From positions 124,001 to 188,000 of the forward strand of contig NZ_CP011427.1 of the NCBI RefSeq assembly GCF_001506165.1: a DNA stretch of 64,000 nucleotides, given 5' to 3'. The notes under the pieces were generated by a model. That model was not told the DNA's origin and made no database searches. It saw only the letters and a program-made list of their open reading frames with translations. Below, in pieces: positions 41,030 through 51,170 of this stretch (position 1 is the first letter of the stretch; every line of letters begins with the position of its first letter). Made by a program: the position numbers and the translations under genes. This stretch comes from Pantoea vagans (GTDB taxonomy: Bacteria > Pseudomonadota > Gammaproteobacteria > Enterobacterales > Enterobacteriaceae).

Positions 41030-41899
41030 TTATTCAATCCGTTTACCTTCTATCAGCCGTTGCACCAGCGGTGTCATGATCAATTCCATCGCCAGCCCCA
41101 TTTTGCCCCCCGGCACCACCAGCGTATTCATGTGTGAAATGAACGAGCCCTGAATCATTGCCAGCAGGTAAGGGTAGGCAATCCCCTCCAGACCACGGAA
41201 ATGGATCACCACAAAACTTTCGTCGAGCGAAGGGATCTCACGTGCGGCAAACGGGTTGGAGGTATCCACGGTCGGCACGCGCTGGAAGTTGATGTGGGTG
41301 CGAGAGAACTGCGGCGTGATGTAGTTGATATAGTCCTCCATCGAACGCACCACGGAATCCATCACCGCTTCACGAGAATGCCCACGTTCGCTGGTGTCGC
41401 GCACCAGCTTTTGAATCCACTCCAGGTTCACAATCGGCACCACACCCACCAGCAGATCCACATGCTCTGCCACGTTGTGCGGTTGGGTCACCACACCGCC
41501 GTGTAACCCTTCATAGAACAGCACATCGGTGTTGTCCGGCAGCGGCTGCCACGGCGTAAAGGTGCCCGGCACCTGATTCCACGGCACCGCTTCATCATAG
41601 GTGTGCAAATACTTGCGCGATTCGCCCTGACCGGTTTTTCCGTAGTGCTTGAACGTCTGCTCTAATAAACCAAAGTCATTGGCTTCGGGGCCAAAGTAGC
41701 TAATGTGACGACCCAGATCGCGCGCTTTACGGATCGCCATGTCCATCTCTGGACGGGTGTAGCGATGGAAGCTGTCACCTTCCACTTCCGCAGCGTGCAG
41801 ATCCAACTGCTGGAATATTTTACGGAAGGCGAGGCTGGTGGTGGTGGTACCGGCTCCGCTGGAACCGGTAACGGCAATGATTGGATGCCTGGCTGACAT
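41030..41899 (-). CDS. prkB: Phosphoribulokinase-like protein PrkB
   Basis: This 289-residue P-loop kinase of the phosphoribulokinase/uridine kinase family matches E. coli PrkB (289). The Walker A motif is GSSGAGTTTTS (about 12-22). EGDSFHRYTRPEMD and LFYEGLHGGVVT carry the conserved acidic and His residues. IPSLDESFVVIHFRG is typical. The organism shows no other Calvin cycle genes here, and the physiological substrate in enteric bacteria is unknown. It is last in the yheT-yheU-prkB unit. Confidence 0.94.
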   Translation of the reverse strand: MSARHPIIAVTGSSGAGTTTTSLAFRKIFQQLDLHAAEVEGDSFHRYTRPEMDMAIRKARDLGRHISYFGPEANDFGLLEQTFKHYGKTGQGESRKYLHTYDEAVPWNQVPGTFTPWQPLPDNTDVLFYEGLHGGVVTQPHNVAEHVDLLVGVVPIVNLEWIQKLVRDTSERGHSREAVMDSVVRSMEDYINYITPQFSRTHINFQRVPTVDTSNPFAAREIPSLDESFVVIHFRGLEGIAYPYLLAMIQGSFISHMNTLVVPGGKMGLAMELIMTPLVQRLIEGKRIE

Positions 41900-41960
41900 A
41901 ACAGAACTCCCTGTGAGGTCCGGCGATGAGCATTGTTACCACGAATTGCCGCGCGGTGCA

Positions 41961-42179
41961 TTAACCGCGAAAATCTCGCGCAGGCATGATATTCACTGAT
42001 TCATGCAGTTCAGACCACACCAGCACGACTTCGCCGCGTTCCAGTTGGCGGCGCACATCGGCCACCTTCTGCGCCAGGCTGCGCTCCTGCTCGCCGTAAT
42101 CGGTACCTTCACGTAACACGAAAGTTTCAATCAGGTTTTCCAGCGTTGTCACTTCAAGTTCTTGCCAGGGAATAATCAC
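41961..42179 (-). CDS. yheU: YheU, conserved small protein
   Basis: This 72-residue protein (E. coli 72) is recognisable by [20 protein letters not shown] and [15 protein letters not shown]. Function is unknown. It has an acidic N-terminal half and a small alpha/beta fold. The GTG at 42179 reproduces the family length; a GTG two codons upstream (42185) overlapping the yheT stop is an alternative. It lies between yheT and prkB as in E. coli. Confidence 0.9.
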   Translation of the reverse strand: MIIPWQELEVTTLENLIETFVLREGTDYGEQERSLAQKVADVRRQLERGEVVLVWSELHESVNIMPARDFRG

Positions 42180-42181
42180 GA

Positions 42182-43198
42182 TCACACATCCAGATAGGTT
42201 GAAAGCCAGTCAGGTACACGCTGTTCCAGCCACATTTTCGGCTTCAGCAAGGTGCCGCCAACAAAACCAACATGACCGCCTTGTTGCGTCAGCTGATATT
42301 CAATGGAGGGTGACAGCTGTTCTGGTTGCGGTATCACTGCATCGGTCATAAATGGGTCGTCTTTGGCGTGAATGACCAGCAACGGCTTGCGTACGCCGCT
42401 GAGCAGCGGCATGGCGCTGGCACGTCGATAATAGTCATTGGCATCCAGAAAACCGTGCGCGCGTGCGGTAATCGCATCATCGAACTCACGAATGCGGCGA
42501 AAGGCGCGCAGCTGGCTCAGTTCCACCGGCAGCGTGCCGGGCCAGGCCAGCAGTTTACGCGTGGCGTTCTGTTTCAGCTTAGTGAGCAAATAGTGCTGAT
42601 AGAAGCGCGAGAAGCCGGCATCCAGCTTTTCGCTACAGGGTTCAAGGGCAAAGGGAGCTGAAATCGCAACGGCGGCATCAACCAGAGCATTGTTGCCCTG
42701 CATGCCCAGCAAATAGGCCAGCATATTCCCCCCGAGTGAAACGCCCACCGCTGCCGTCGGAACCGTACCCCATTCGCGCTGGAGCCAGTGCAGGAAAAAG
42801 GTGGCGTCTTCGGTTTCACCGGAATGATAAATGCGCTGCAGGCGATTGGGCTCGCCACTGCAACCCCGGAAGTGCATCACCACTGCCAGCCATCCGCGTG
42901 CCTGGCAGGCCTGCATCAGGCCGTGAGCGTAGGGGCTGCGGAAGCTGCCTTCCAGGCCGTGGAACATCACCATGCGGGGTTTATGGCGCGCCTGCGCGGG
43001 ATCTTCGCTCCACGCGAGATCAACAAAATCGCCGTCCGGCAGGTCAAGGCGCTGCCAGTGCGGGCGTAAGGTTACGCGCCGACGCAGAATGCGCGGCAGC
43101 AGTGTTTGTAGATGCGCGTTACTGAATCCGCGCAGCGGTGTAAAGCGCTCGCCGTCGGGGCGATCAAAATAGCTTGGGTAAAGGCTTGTCTGATGCAT
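42182..43198 (-). CDS. yheT: YheT, alpha/beta hydrolase
   Basis: This 338-residue (E. coli 340) hydrolase of the YheT/EMB8 family has the nucleophile elbow [11 protein letters not shown], the acid in [12 protein letters not shown] and the catalytic His in [21 protein letters not shown] [20 protein letters not shown] holds the oxyanion region. An esterase or acyltransferase-like activity is likely from the family; the substrate is unknown. It starts the yheT-yheU-prkB unit, and a LysE-type gene diverges from it 60 bp away. Confidence 0.94.
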   Translation of the reverse strand: MHQTSLYPSYFDRPDGERFTPLRGFSNAHLQTLLPRILRRRVTLRPHWQRLDLPDGDFVDLAWSEDPAQARHKPRMVMFHGLEGSFRSPYAHGLMQACQARGWLAVVMHFRGCSGEPNRLQRIYHSGETEDATFFLHWLQREWGTVPTAAVGVSLGGNMLAYLLGMQGNNALVDAAVAISAPFALEPCSEKLDAGFSRFYQHYLLTKLKQNATRKLLAWPGTLPVELSQLRAFRRIREFDDAITARAHGFLDANDYYRRASAMPLLSGVRKPLLVIHAKDDPFMTDAVIPQPEQLSPSIEYQLTQQGGHVGFVGGTLLKPKMWLEQRVPDWLSTYLDV

Positions 43199-43258
43199 AA
43201 GTCGCTGATAGCTTCGATGGGTTGTCCGCTTTACTGGGTGAGGAGCACCCGAATATAC

Positions 43259-43861
43259 ATGGAACTGAGTCTTTTTTTATCAATGTTGGGCTTTCTTTGG
43301 GTCGCTGCCATCACGCCAGGCCCCAATAATATGTTACTTACTGCCTCAGGTGCTAATTTTGGCTTCCTGCGCACCATTCCGTTGCTCATTGGTATCATGA
43401 TTGGCATGCAAGTCATGTTGCTGATGGTGGCATTTGGCATCGGCGGTCTCATCCTGCTTTATCCTTCTCTGCATCTGGTGCTGAAGATTGCTGGTAGTCT
43501 CTATTTACTGTGGCTGGCGTGGAAAATCGCGACTGCGGAGTACGAGAAGCTGGAAACGGAAGACGCCAGCGTGAAGCAGATGCCATTCTGGCAGGGCGGA
43601 TTGCTGCAACTGATCAACCCTAAAGCCTGGTTGATGGCATTGGGTGCGGTCGCCAGCTTCAGCCTCGCAGGCGATGCTTACCTGCATTCGGTGATAGCCA
43701 TCAGCATCGGCATGGCACTGGTCAACGTGGTATCCGGCGTAATCTGGATGGGGTTTGGTTCGATGATTGGCCGCCTGCTGCGCAGCCCGCGCGCGTGGAA
43801 AATCTTCAACCTCGCCATGGGAGTATTGACGGCCGCCTGCGTGCTGTTGATTTGGCGTTAA
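43259..43861 (+). CDS. LysE/RhtB-family amino-acid exporter
   Basis: This 200-residue protein has about six TM helices and the LysE/RhtB family N-terminus FLWVAAITPGPNNMLLTASGANFG followed by a long hydrophobic first third (IPLLIGIMIGMQVMLLMVAFG). GGLLQLINPKAWLMALGAV is the second family signature. Members export amino acids or derivatives such as lysine, homoserine, threonine or cysteine; the substrate cannot be read from sequence. The frame extends to 43112, but the ATG at 43259 gives the family start. It is not found here in E. coli. It converges, 1 bp apart, on a LacI-type regulator. Confidence 0.9.
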   Translation: MELSLFLSMLGFLWVAAITPGPNNMLLTASGANFGFLRTIPLLIGIMIGMQVMLLMVAFGIGGLILLYPSLHLVLKIAGSLYLLWLAWKIATAEYEKLETEDASVKQMPFWQGGLLQLINPKAWLMALGAVASFSLAGDAYLHSVIAISIGMALVNVVSGVIWMGFGSMIGRLLRSPRAWKIFNLAMGVLTAACVLLIWR

Positions 43862-43862
43862 G

Positions 43863-44843
43863 TCAGCTGGAGGCGCGTTCAACGCGCTTCCAGGGTAACA
43901 CCTCGCGCACCACCTCACTTTGCGGCTGGCGGATGCGATTCAGTAACAGCTGAACACTGCGCGCCCCCAGCCGGTTCATCGGTTGTTCAATGGTCGTCAG
44001 CGGCGGGTTGAGGCTGCTGGTAAACGGAATACCATCAAATCCCACCACAGCCAGATCTTCCGGCACGCGCAATCCGGCCTCCAGCGCGGCATGGATCACA
44101 CCGACGGCCAGCACATCCGACACCGCAAACACCGCGTCTGGCCGTTCCGGGTGCAACAACAACTCCCGCAGCGCAGCGCTTCCCGACTCGCACGAAATGT
44201 TTTCAGCATAGGCCACGGCGCCCCAGCTCAGTTCTAACTGCTCCAGCGCCTCACGGTAGCCACTCTCTCGCTGATGGGAATAGAGGTAGCGCATATCGCA
44301 ATTCACCAACGCAATGCGGCGACGGCCTTTACTGGCCAGGTAACGCACAGTTTCAAAGGCGGCTTCTTTATTATCGATGGTGACGCTGGAGGCCGGGATC
44401 GACGGATCGTATTCCGCGCACTGCACCCAGGGCGCATCACCAATCATACCTTTCAGCTCCTGTAGGCAGGCGGCAGCGTCCATGGTGATCACGCCATCCA
44501 CCACTTTACCACTCAGCAACGCCAGGTAAGCGGCTTCCCGGGGTAACTGCGAGGCCGAATTGCACAACAGGATGTGATAACCCTGTGCCTCGGCTTCAGC
44601 TTCAATGCCTTGCACCACGCGCGAACAGAAGGGATTAGTGATGTCTGAAATTAACACCAGTAACATATGGCTTTGCGCGGTACGCAGCTGACGCGCCAGC
44701 AGATTGGGTTGGTAGTCGCAATGCTCAATGGCCGCCAGCACCTTCTCACGCGTGTCCGGTCGCACACCGGGATGATGATTTAACACCCGTGATACCGTGG
44801 CTTTTGATACGCCAGCGAGATGCGCAACTTTCTCAATCGACAT
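43863..44843 (-). CDS. LacI/GalR-family transcriptional regulator
   Basis: This 326-residue repressor has the classic N-terminal HTH (VAHLAGVSKATVSRVLNHH, residues 6-24) and hinge region (YQPNLLARQLRTAQS), then a periplasmic-binding-like ligand domain (about 60-320) with NPFCSRVVQGIEAEAEAQGY, GVITMDAAAC and VVGFDGIPFTSSLNPPLTTI. The HTH resembles CytR/PurR-type members. The effector and targets are unknown. Neighbours are a LysE-type exporter (convergent) and tauA (divergent). tau genes in E. coli are controlled by Cbl and CysB, so it need not regulate them. Confidence 0.92.
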   Translation of the reverse strand: MSIEKVAHLAGVSKATVSRVLNHHPGVRPDTREKVLAAIEHCDYQPNLLARQLRTAQSHMLLVLISDITNPFCSRVVQGIEAEAEAQGYHILLCNSASQLPREAAYLALLSGKVVDGVITMDAAACLQELKGMIGDAPWVQCAEYDPSIPASSVTIDNKEAAFETVRYLASKGRRRIALVNCDMRYLYSHQRESGYREALEQLELSWGAVAYAENISCESGSAALRELLLHPERPDAVFAVSDVLAVGVIHAALEAGLRVPEDLAVVGFDGIPFTSSLNPPLTTIEQPMNRLGARSVQLLLNRIRQPQSEVVREVLPWKRVERASS

Positions 44844-45075
44844 GGATTCAGTACCGGCAACAGGGTTGTAAAATCAGGAGCCTATCAATAACACAGTCAG
44901 GATGTGAGCGCGTGACATATTTCTGTCTTTACGCCTTCTTTGCAATTGCGTATTCCGCATAGCTTTGCCCGATGTTGATCTAAGAACAGATTTTCATTAG
45001 GGATAATTTTTAATTCCTTTATGAAATTACCCGCACTGGAGAAACTGCCGTCACGACATAACATTGGGGTGAACG

Positions 45076-46056
45076 ATGATGGCAGTGAAAAAAACAATAA
45101 CAGCAGTGGCAGCAGCATTCGCCCTGATGGCTTTTCAGGCGCAAGCGGTTAACGTGACGGTGGCGTATCAAACTTCGGCAGAGCCGGCCAAAGTGGCGCA
45201 AGCCGATAACACCTTTGCCAAAGAGAGTGGCGCAACCGTTGACTGGCGTAAATTTGATAGCGGTGCCAGCGTGCTGCGCGCATTGGCCTCGGGCGATGTG
45301 CAGATTGGCAATATCGGTTCGAGTCCGCTGGCCGTGGCAGCCACGCAACAGCTGCCGATTGAAGCCTTTTTGTTGGCCTCTCAGCTCGGCAATTCCGAAG
45401 CGCTGGTGGTCAAGAAATCCATCACCCAACCTAAAGATCTGATTGGCAAACGCATTGCGGTGCCTTTCATCTCCACAACGCATTACAGCCTGCTGTCTGC
45501 GCTCAAACATTGGGGCATCAAGCCATCACAGGTGCAGTTAGTGAACCTGCAACCGCCCGCCATTATTGCCGCGTGGAAACGCGGTGACATCGATGGTGCC
45601 TATGTCTGGTCTCCTGCGGTGAATGAGCTGGAAAAAGACGGCACGGTGTTGACCGACTCTTCTCAGGTGGGCAAATGGGGCTCACCGACGCTGGATGTCT
45701 GGGTGGTGCGCAAAGACTTCGCGCAACAGCATCCTGAGATCGTCACCGCCTTCGCCCGCAGCGCGATTGACGCACAACAGGCGTATATCGCCAATCCCGA
45801 TCAGTGGCTCAAGCAGCCAGACAACCTGAGCAAGCTGTCACGCTTAAGCGGCGTGCCGGAGAGCGATGTGCCGGTGCTGGTGAAAGGCAATACCTACCTG
45901 ACCGCGCAACAACAGCTCGAACAGTTGGGTAAACCCGTGAACAAGGCAATTGTCGACACCGCGCACTTCCTGAAAGAGCAGGGCAAAGTGCCGGATGCCG
46001 CCAGCGACTACAGCAGCTACGTCACCACTCGCTTTGTTGCACCCTTAGCGAAGTAA
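45076..46056 (+). CDS. tauA: Taurine ABC transporter periplasmic binding protein TauA
   Basis: This 326-residue protein has a signal peptide ([20 protein letters not shown], cleavage at about residue 24) and a SsuA/TauA-type binding fold: [34 protein letters not shown] and [20 protein letters not shown] match E. coli TauA. It binds taurine and related sulfonates. Two ATG codons (45076, 45079) follow GGGGTG; the second is better spaced. It leads tauABCD, whose four genes overlap or nearly touch. Confidence 0.95.
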   Translation: MMAVKKTITAVAAAFALMAFQAQAVNVTVAYQTSAEPAKVAQADNTFAKESGATVDWRKFDSGASVLRALASGDVQIGNIGSSPLAVAATQQLPIEAFLLASQLGNSEALVVKKSITQPKDLIGKRIAVPFISTTHYSLLSALKHWGIKPSQVQLVNLQPPAIIAAWKRGDIDGAYVWSPAVNELEKDGTVLTDSSQVGKWGSPTLDVWVVRKDFAQQHPEIVTAFARSAIDAQQAYIANPDQWLKQPDNLSKLSRLSGVPESDVPVLVKGNTYLTAQQQLEQLGKPVNKAIVDTAHFLKEQGKVPDAASDYSSYVTTRFVAPLAK

Positions 46057-46066
46057 CGGAGGTTTT

Positions 46067-46834
46067 ATGCTCAGCATCACCAACCTGAATGCGCGTTACG
46101 CCGGACAACCCGCGCTGCAAGATATCAATTTGCAGCTCGACCAACGCGACCTGCTGGTGGTGCTGGGGCCTTCTGGTTGCGGAAAAACCACACTGCTCAA
46201 TCTGATTGCCGGTTTTCTGCCGCTGGAGTCGGGCAGCATTACGCTGGATGGCAAAGCGGTGAACGGGCCTGGTGCCGAGCGCGGCGTGGTATTCCAGAAC
46301 GAGGGATTGCTGCCGTGGCGTAACGTCATCGATAACGTGGCCTTTGGTTTACAACTGGCGGGAATGGCGAAAGCCGAGCGCCGCGCTATCGCCCGACGTT
46401 TGATCCGCAAAGTGGGACTGGAAGGGGCAGAAAAGCGTTTTATCTGGCAGCTCTCTGGGGGTCAACGTCAGCGCGTGGGTATTGCCCGTGCGCTGGCGGC
46501 TGACCCTCAGCTGCTGCTGTTAGATGAGCCGTTTGGTGCGCTGGATGCTTTTACTCGCGAACAGATGCAAACGCTGCTTCTGACGCTGTGGCGGGATACC
46601 GGTAAACAGATTTTGCTGATAACCCACGATATAGAGGAAGCGGTGTTTCTCGCCAGCGAACTGGTGCTGCTGTCGCCGGGGCCGGGGCGCGTGGTTGAGC
46701 GTATCAAACTCGACTTTGGCCAACGGTTTGCCGCGGGTGAGCCGTGTCGCAGCATTAAATCCGATCCGGCCTTCATCGAACGTCGTGAGTATGTATTGAA
46801 TCAGGTCTTTTCCCAGCGGGAGGCGTTTGTATGA
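46067..46834 (+). CDS. tauB: Taurine ABC transporter ATPase TauB
   Basis: This 255-residue ABC ATPase has Walker [12 protein letters not shown] (about 34-44), signature [14 protein letters not shown] and Walker [13 protein letters not shown], with the switch His in [25 protein letters not shown] is typical of sulfonate/nitrate importers. It powers TauAC taurine uptake at the inner membrane. It overlaps tauC by four bases. Confidence 0.95.
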   Translation: MLSITNLNARYAGQPALQDINLQLDQRDLLVVLGPSGCGKTTLLNLIAGFLPLESGSITLDGKAVNGPGAERGVVFQNEGLLPWRNVIDNVAFGLQLAGMAKAERRAIARRLIRKVGLEGAEKRFIWQLSGGQRQRVGIARALAADPQLLLLDEPFGALDAFTREQMQTLLLTLWRDTGKQILLITHDIEEAVFLASELVLLSPGPGRVVERIKLDFGQRFAAGEPCRSIKSDPAFIERREYVLNQVFSQREAFV

Positions 46835-47658
46835 GTGCGGTGATTGATGAGAAAACCCAGACGCGGCGCCGCTCGCTGCGCTGGCCGTTTTCACCCCAGT
46901 TTTCTCTCAGCTTGCTGAGCGTAGCTTTAATGCTGCTGGTGTGGTGGGCGGTTACCGCCCTCGGTTTAGTCGCGCCTTTATTCCTGCCGCCGCCCCAGCA
47001 GGTGTTGCAAAAGTTACTGCTGATCGCCAGCCCGCAAGGCTTTATGGATGCGACGCTGTGGCAGCACTTGGGTGCCAGCCTCACGCGCATGCTGGTGGCG
47101 TTGTTCTTTGCCGCACTGATCGGTATTCCGGTGGGCATTGCGATGGGATTGAGCCCCGCGATTCGTGGGCTGCTGGACCCGCTGATTGAACTCTATCGCC
47201 CGGTGCCGCCACTGGCTTATTTGCCGCTGATGGTGATTTGGTTCGGCATCGGTGAAACCTCGAAAATTTTACTGATCTATCTGGCAATCTTCGCACCGGT
47301 GACGCTCTCGACGCTGGCAGGCGTGAAAAATGCGCAGCAGGTGCGGATTCGTGCGGCTCGGGCATTAGGCGCGTCGCGCTGGCAGCTGTTGCGTTACGTG
47401 ATTCTGCCGGGGGCGCTGCCGGAAATTCTGACCGGTTTGCGGATTGGCCTGGGCGTGGGATGGTCAACGCTGGTGGCCGCCGAACTGATTGCTGCCACGC
47501 GCGGGCTCGGATTTATGGTGCAGTCGGCGGGCGAGTTTCTCGCCACCGATGTGGTGCTGGCGGGTATCGCGGTGATTGCGTTAATTGCCTTTAGTTTAGA
47601 GCTGGGACTGCGCGCTCTGCAGCGCCGTCTGACACCCTGGAATGGAGAACAACAATGA
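46831..47658 (+). CDS. tauC: Taurine ABC transporter permease TauC
   Basis: This 275-residue permease has about six TM helices and the binding-protein-dependent EAA loop ([21 protein letters not shown], region 175-195) that contacts Tau[18 protein letters not shown] and [20 protein letters not shown] are family signatures. It overlaps both neighbours by four bases. Confidence 0.95.
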   Translation: MSAVIDEKTQTRRRSLRWPFSPQFSLSLLSVALMLLVWWAVTALGLVAPLFLPPPQQVLQKLLLIASPQGFMDATLWQHLGASLTRMLVALFFAALIGIPVGIAMGLSPAIRGLLDPLIELYRPVPPLAYLPLMVIWFGIGETSKILLIYLAIFAPVTLSTLAGVKNAQQVRIRAARALGASRWQLLRYVILPGALPEILTGLRIGLGVGWSTLVAAELIAATRGLGFMVQSAGEFLATDVVLAGIAVIALIAFSLELGLRALQRRLTPWNGEQQ

Positions 47659-48494
47659 ATGAACGTGTGACTTTTACCACGCTAGGCCCGCATATCGGCG
47701 CACAGGTCGGCGATCTCGATCTCAGCCGCCCGTTAAGCGACGCGCAGTTTGAACAGCTTTATCACGGCCTGTTACGCCATCAAGTGTTGTTTCTGCGTAA
47801 TCAGGTGATCACACCCGCACAGCAGCGTGCGCTGGCGGTGCGCTTCGGCGATCTGCATATCCACCCGGTTTATCCGCATGCGGAAGGGGTGGAAGAGATT
47901 ATCGTGCTGGACACCCATCAGGACAATCCGCCGGATAATGATAACTGGCACACCGATGTGACCTTTATCGACACGCCTCCAGCGATTGCGATTCTCGCCT
48001 CGAAGCTGTTGCCGGAGAGTGGCGGCGATACCTTGTGGTCCACCGGGATAGCAGCCTATGAAGCGCTGTCTGAACCCTTTAAGCAGCTGCTGAGTGGTTT
48101 GCAGGCCGAGCACGATTTTAAAAAATCGTTTCAGGAGTATAAGTACCGTAAAACCGAAGAAGAGCATCAGCGCTGGCAGCAAGCCGTCGCGAAAAATCCA
48201 CCGGTGCAACATCCGGTAATCCGAACCCATCCGGTGAGCGGGCGCAAAGCGCTGTTTGTGAATGAAGGTTTTACCACGCGCTTGCTGGGATTGAGCGAGA
48301 AAGAGAGTGATGCACTGTTGGGTTTCCTGTTCGCGCATACCGCCAAACCCGAGTTCCAGGTGCGCTGGCGCTGGCAGGAGAATGATGTGGCAATCTGGGA
48401 TAACCGCGTGACGCAGCATTACGCGAATGCGGATTATTATCCGGCACGAAGGGTGATGCATCGGGCAACGGTGTTGGGGGACAAACCGTTTTAA
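47655..48494 (+). CDS. tauD: Taurine dioxygenase TauD
   Basis: This 279-residue Fe(II)/2-oxoglutarate dioxygenase hydroxylates taurine so that it splits into sulfite and aminoacetaldehyde, supplying sulfur during sulfate starvation. The iron ligands are in WHTDVTF (His99, Asp101, the same numbers as in E. coli) and the distal His in DNRVTQHYAN; the 2-oxoglutarate-binding Arg is in YYPARRVMHRATV. RHQVLFLRNQ and FGDLHIHPVYPHAEG match TauD. It is the last tau gene and is followed by a palindromic element and yheS. Confidence 0.96.
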   Translation: MNERVTFTTLGPHIGAQVGDLDLSRPLSDAQFEQLYHGLLRHQVLFLRNQVITPAQQRALAVRFGDLHIHPVYPHAEGVEEIIVLDTHQDNPPDNDNWHTDVTFIDTPPAIAILASKLLPESGGDTLWSTGIAAYEALSEPFKQLLSGLQAEHDFKKSFQEYKYRKTEEEHQRWQQAVAKNPPVQHPVIRTHPVSGRKALFVNEGFTTRLLGLSEKESDALLGFLFAHTAKPEFQVRWRWQENDVAIWDNRVTQHYANADYYPARRVMHRATVLGDKPF

Positions 48495-48500
48495 AACGTC

Positions 48501-48572
48501 CGTAGCGTGTTGCGATTGCGTTGCCGCGGCGCGGCATCATGCCGCACCTGGCGCCTTATCTCGCTACGCTAC
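48501..48572. repeat. Palindromic element at the tauD-yheS junction
   Basis: Outer arms cgtagcg (48501-48507) and cgctacg (48562-48568) enclose a GC-rich region with an internal palindrome gcggca-tca-tgccgc (48531-48545). Size and end bases resemble repeats A-C, but the interior differs. It lies between the convergent tauD and yheS 3' ends. Confidence 0.55.
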
Positions 48573-48598
48573 GATCGTTTTCAGCATACTGTGATGCT

Positions 48599-50503
48599 TT
48601 AACTCGCCAGCATCTGCTCCAACTGCTCTTGCGCATCCAGCCATGCCATTTCAACGTCTTCCAGCGCGGATTTACTTTCGGCCTGACGTTGCAATGCTGT
48701 GTTGAGATCGGCTTTACGGCTTTGATCGTAAATCGCACTGTCGGAGAGTAAGGCTTCGGCTTCGCTCAACTGGCTTTGCCATTTCGCCATCTGCTTCTCA
48801 AGTTTCTCGATCTCTTTACGCAACGGCTGAGTCTGCGAACGCAGTTCGGCATCGCGGCGTTTCTGATCTTTGCGTGACTGGGCGCTGTTGGCGTTATCCT
48901 GCTTTGGTGCGGCATCCTGTTGCGCTTGTTGCTTCTGCAAGTCGCTCAACCACTGCTGATAGTCATCGAGATCGCCTTCGAAGACATCGACTTTACGGTC
49001 ATGCACCAGATAGAGGTCATCGGTGGTCGAACGCAACAGATGGCGGTCATGCGAAACCACAACCAGCGCGCCTTCGAAGTCAATCAGCGCTTCGGTCAGT
49101 GCCTGGCGCATGTCGAGATCAAGGTGGTTGGTCGGTTCATCAAGCAGCAGCAGGTTAGGGCGCTGCCACACAATCAACGCCAGCACCAGTCGCGCTTTTT
49201 CACCGCCGGAGAAGCGTTCGGTGATCTCGCTGACTTTGTCACCCTGGAAGCCGAAACCGCCCAGATAGTCGCGCAGCTGCTGTTCCAGCGTTTGTGGCGC
49301 AATGCGCGCCAGATGCTGTAAAGGGGACTCGTCAGCGCGCAGATACTCAAGCTGATGCTGTGCGAAGTAACCGAGTTTGATGCCTTTGGCCAATCCGACT
49401 TTGCCATCCAGCGCTTCAATTTCGCCCGCCAGCAGTTTAATCAGCGTCGATTTACCTGCACCGTTGCGGCCCAGCAAGCCAATGCGTGAACCGGGCACCA
49501 GGTTGAGTTTGATGGCATCAAGGATGATGCGCTCACCGTAACCCGCCGTCACTTTCTCCATTTTTAATAACGGATTTGGCAGGCTTTCTGGCGCACGGAA
49601 GCTAAAACTGAAGGGATTATCGACGTGTGCCGGGGCAATCAACTCCATGCGCTCCAGCATTTTGATACGGCTCTGCGCTTGCTTGGCCTTGGTGGCCTGC
49701 GCGCGGAAGCGATCGATGTACTTTTGCAGGTGTTGTACTTTTTCCTGCTGACTCTGGAACAACGCCTGTTGCTGCGCCAGTTTGGCCACGCGCTGGCGTT
49801 CGAACGAGCTGTAGTTGCCGGTATATTCGAACATCGTCTGCTGCTCGATATGGATAATCTTATCCACCACCGGATCAAGAAAATCTCGGTCGTGCGAGAT
49901 CAGGATCAGCGTGCCTTCGTAGCTTTTTAACCAACGCTCAAGCCAGATCACCGCATCGAGATCGAGGTGGTTGGTGGGTTCATCAAGCAGCAGCAGATCG
50001 GATCGGCACACCAACGCCTGCGCCAGGTTAAGGCGCATACGCCAGCCACCGGAGAAATCACTCACCGGCCGCATCAACTGTTCCTGGCTAAAGCCCAATC
50101 CGTGCAGCAGACTGGAAGCGCGTGCGTGTATGCTCCATGCCTGAATCGCATCGAGCTTGCCGTGTACCAGAGCGATGGCATTACCATCATCTTTGGCATT
50201 AGCTTCCGCTAATTCGGATTCAAGCTGACGATATTCGCGGTCGCCATCAATAACATATTCCAGCGCGGCTTTACTTAACGCGGGGGTTTCCTGATTTACC
50301 CATGCCAGTGCCCAGCTATTGGGAAAGGTGAAGTGACCTGCATCGCTGCTGAGTTCACCTTTAAGCAACGACAGCAGCGTAGATTTGCCACAGCCGTTTT
50401 TGCCCACCAGACCGACTTTTTGGCCGGGATTAATGGTGGCTGTTGCGTTATCCAGCAGCACATTGGTGCCGCGGCGGATTTGTAATGAGGAAAATACAAT
50501 CAT
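48599..50503 (-). CDS. yheS: ABC-F ATPase YheS
   Basis: This 634-residue soluble ABC-F protein has two ATPase domains. Walker A motifs are GKNGCGKSTLL and GRNGAGKSTLI, signatures DFSGGWRMRL and FSGGEKARL, and Walker B motifs LLLDEPTNHLD twice. The P-site tRNA interaction linker lies between (about 240-310, rich in Gln, Arg and Lys), and the C-terminus is a coiled coil (about 540-630). ABC-F proteins act on ribosomes, relieving stalls during difficult translation. There are no TM segments, which excludes a transporter. It is divergent from kefG. Confidence 0.96.
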   Translation of the reverse strand: MIVFSSLQIRRGTNVLLDNATATINPGQKVGLVGKNGCGKSTLLSLLKGELSSDAGHFTFPNSWALAWVNQETPALSKAALEYVIDGDREYRQLESELAEANAKDDGNAIALVHGKLDAIQAWSIHARASSLLHGLGFSQEQLMRPVSDFSGGWRMRLNLAQALVCRSDLLLLDEPTNHLDLDAVIWLERWLKSYEGTLILISHDRDFLDPVVDKIIHIEQQTMFEYTGNYSSFERQRVAKLAQQQALFQSQQEKVQHLQKYIDRFRAQATKAKQAQSRIKMLERMELIAPAHVDNPFSFSFRAPESLPNPLLKMEKVTAGYGERIILDAIKLNLVPGSRIGLLGRNGAGKSTLIKLLAGEIEALDGKVGLAKGIKLGYFAQHQLEYLRADESPLQHLARIAPQTLEQQLRDYLGGFGFQGDKVSEITERFSGGEKARLVLALIVWQRPNLLLLDEPTNHLDLDMRQALTEALIDFEGALVVVSHDRHLLRSTTDDLYLVHDRKVDVFEGDLDDYQQWLSDLQKQQAQQDAAPKQDNANSAQSRKDQKRRDAELRSQTQPLRKEIEKLEKQMAKWQSQLSEAEALLSDSAIYDQSRKADLNTALQRQAESKSALEDVEMAWLDAQEQLEQMLAS

Positions 50504-50618
50504 AAGCGCCGTATCGTCAGAATATGTTAATTTATCGGCAACATAATTCGAGAATGTTTAGTTGCGTCGAGCATGGTAGCGGAATTCCTCTGCTGTGACG
50601 ACGCTTTGGAGGGGAACG

Positions 50619-51170
50619 ATGTCGCAGCCACCCAAAATTTTGCTGCTTTACGCCCATCCGGAATCACAGGATTCGATTGCTAATCGGGTTTTGCTGCAGT
50701 CGGCTATGGAACTGGACCACGTCACGGTGCACGATTTATATGCCCACTATCCGGACTTTTTTATTGATATTCACCACGAGCAGCAACTGTTACGTGAGCA
50801 TCAGATCGTGGTGTTTCAGCATCCACTTTATACCTACAGCTGCCCAGCACTGCTTAAAGAGTGGCTGGACCGCGTCTTGTCACGCGGCTTTGCCAGCGGT
50901 ACAGACGGCAATGCGTTAGAAGGTAAGTATTGGCGCAGCGTGGTGACCACCGGGGAGCCGGAAACGGCTTATCATGCGCATGGGTTAAATCGCTATCCTA
51001 TGAGCGATATCATGCGTCCGTTTGAGCTGACGGCCCAGATGTGCCGTATGCACTGGATGACGCCGATGGTGATCTACTGGGCACGCCGCCAGACGTCAGA
51101 TGTGATGCGTAATTATGCGCAGGCATACCGCGACTGGCTCACTGCGCCGTTGCCACAGGGAGTCATGTAA
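50619..51170 (+). CDS. kefG: KefG, ancillary protein of the KefB K+ efflux system
   Basis: This 183-residue flavodoxin-fold quinone oxidoreductase relative activates Kef[21 protein letters not shown] is the FMN-side loop, [20 protein letters not shown] the NQO signature, and [19 protein letters not shown] is conserved in KefG. GGAGGGG precedes the ATG at 50619, while the upstream ATG at 50595 is not family-like. Its stop shares a base with the kefB start (TAATG). Confidence 0.96.
   Translation: MSQPPKILLLYAHPESQDSIANRVLLQSAMELDHVTVHDLYAHYPDFFIDIHHEQQLLREHQIVVFQHPLYTYSCPALLKEWLDRVLSRGFASGTDGNALEGKYWRSVVTTGEPETAYHAHGLNRYPMSDIMRPFELTAQMCRMHWMTPMVIYWARRQTSDVMRNYAQAYRDWLTAPLPQGVM

Noticed and set aside
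41030..41899. Calvin cycle carbon fixation suggested by phosphoribulokinase
   Set aside because: PrkB is a standard enteric gene with no Rubisco or other Calvin genes in the window.
43863..44843. LacI-type protein as the established repressor of tauABCD
   Set aside because: Divergent position alone is not enough; tau genes are controlled by Cbl/CysB in E. coli and no shared operator was identified.
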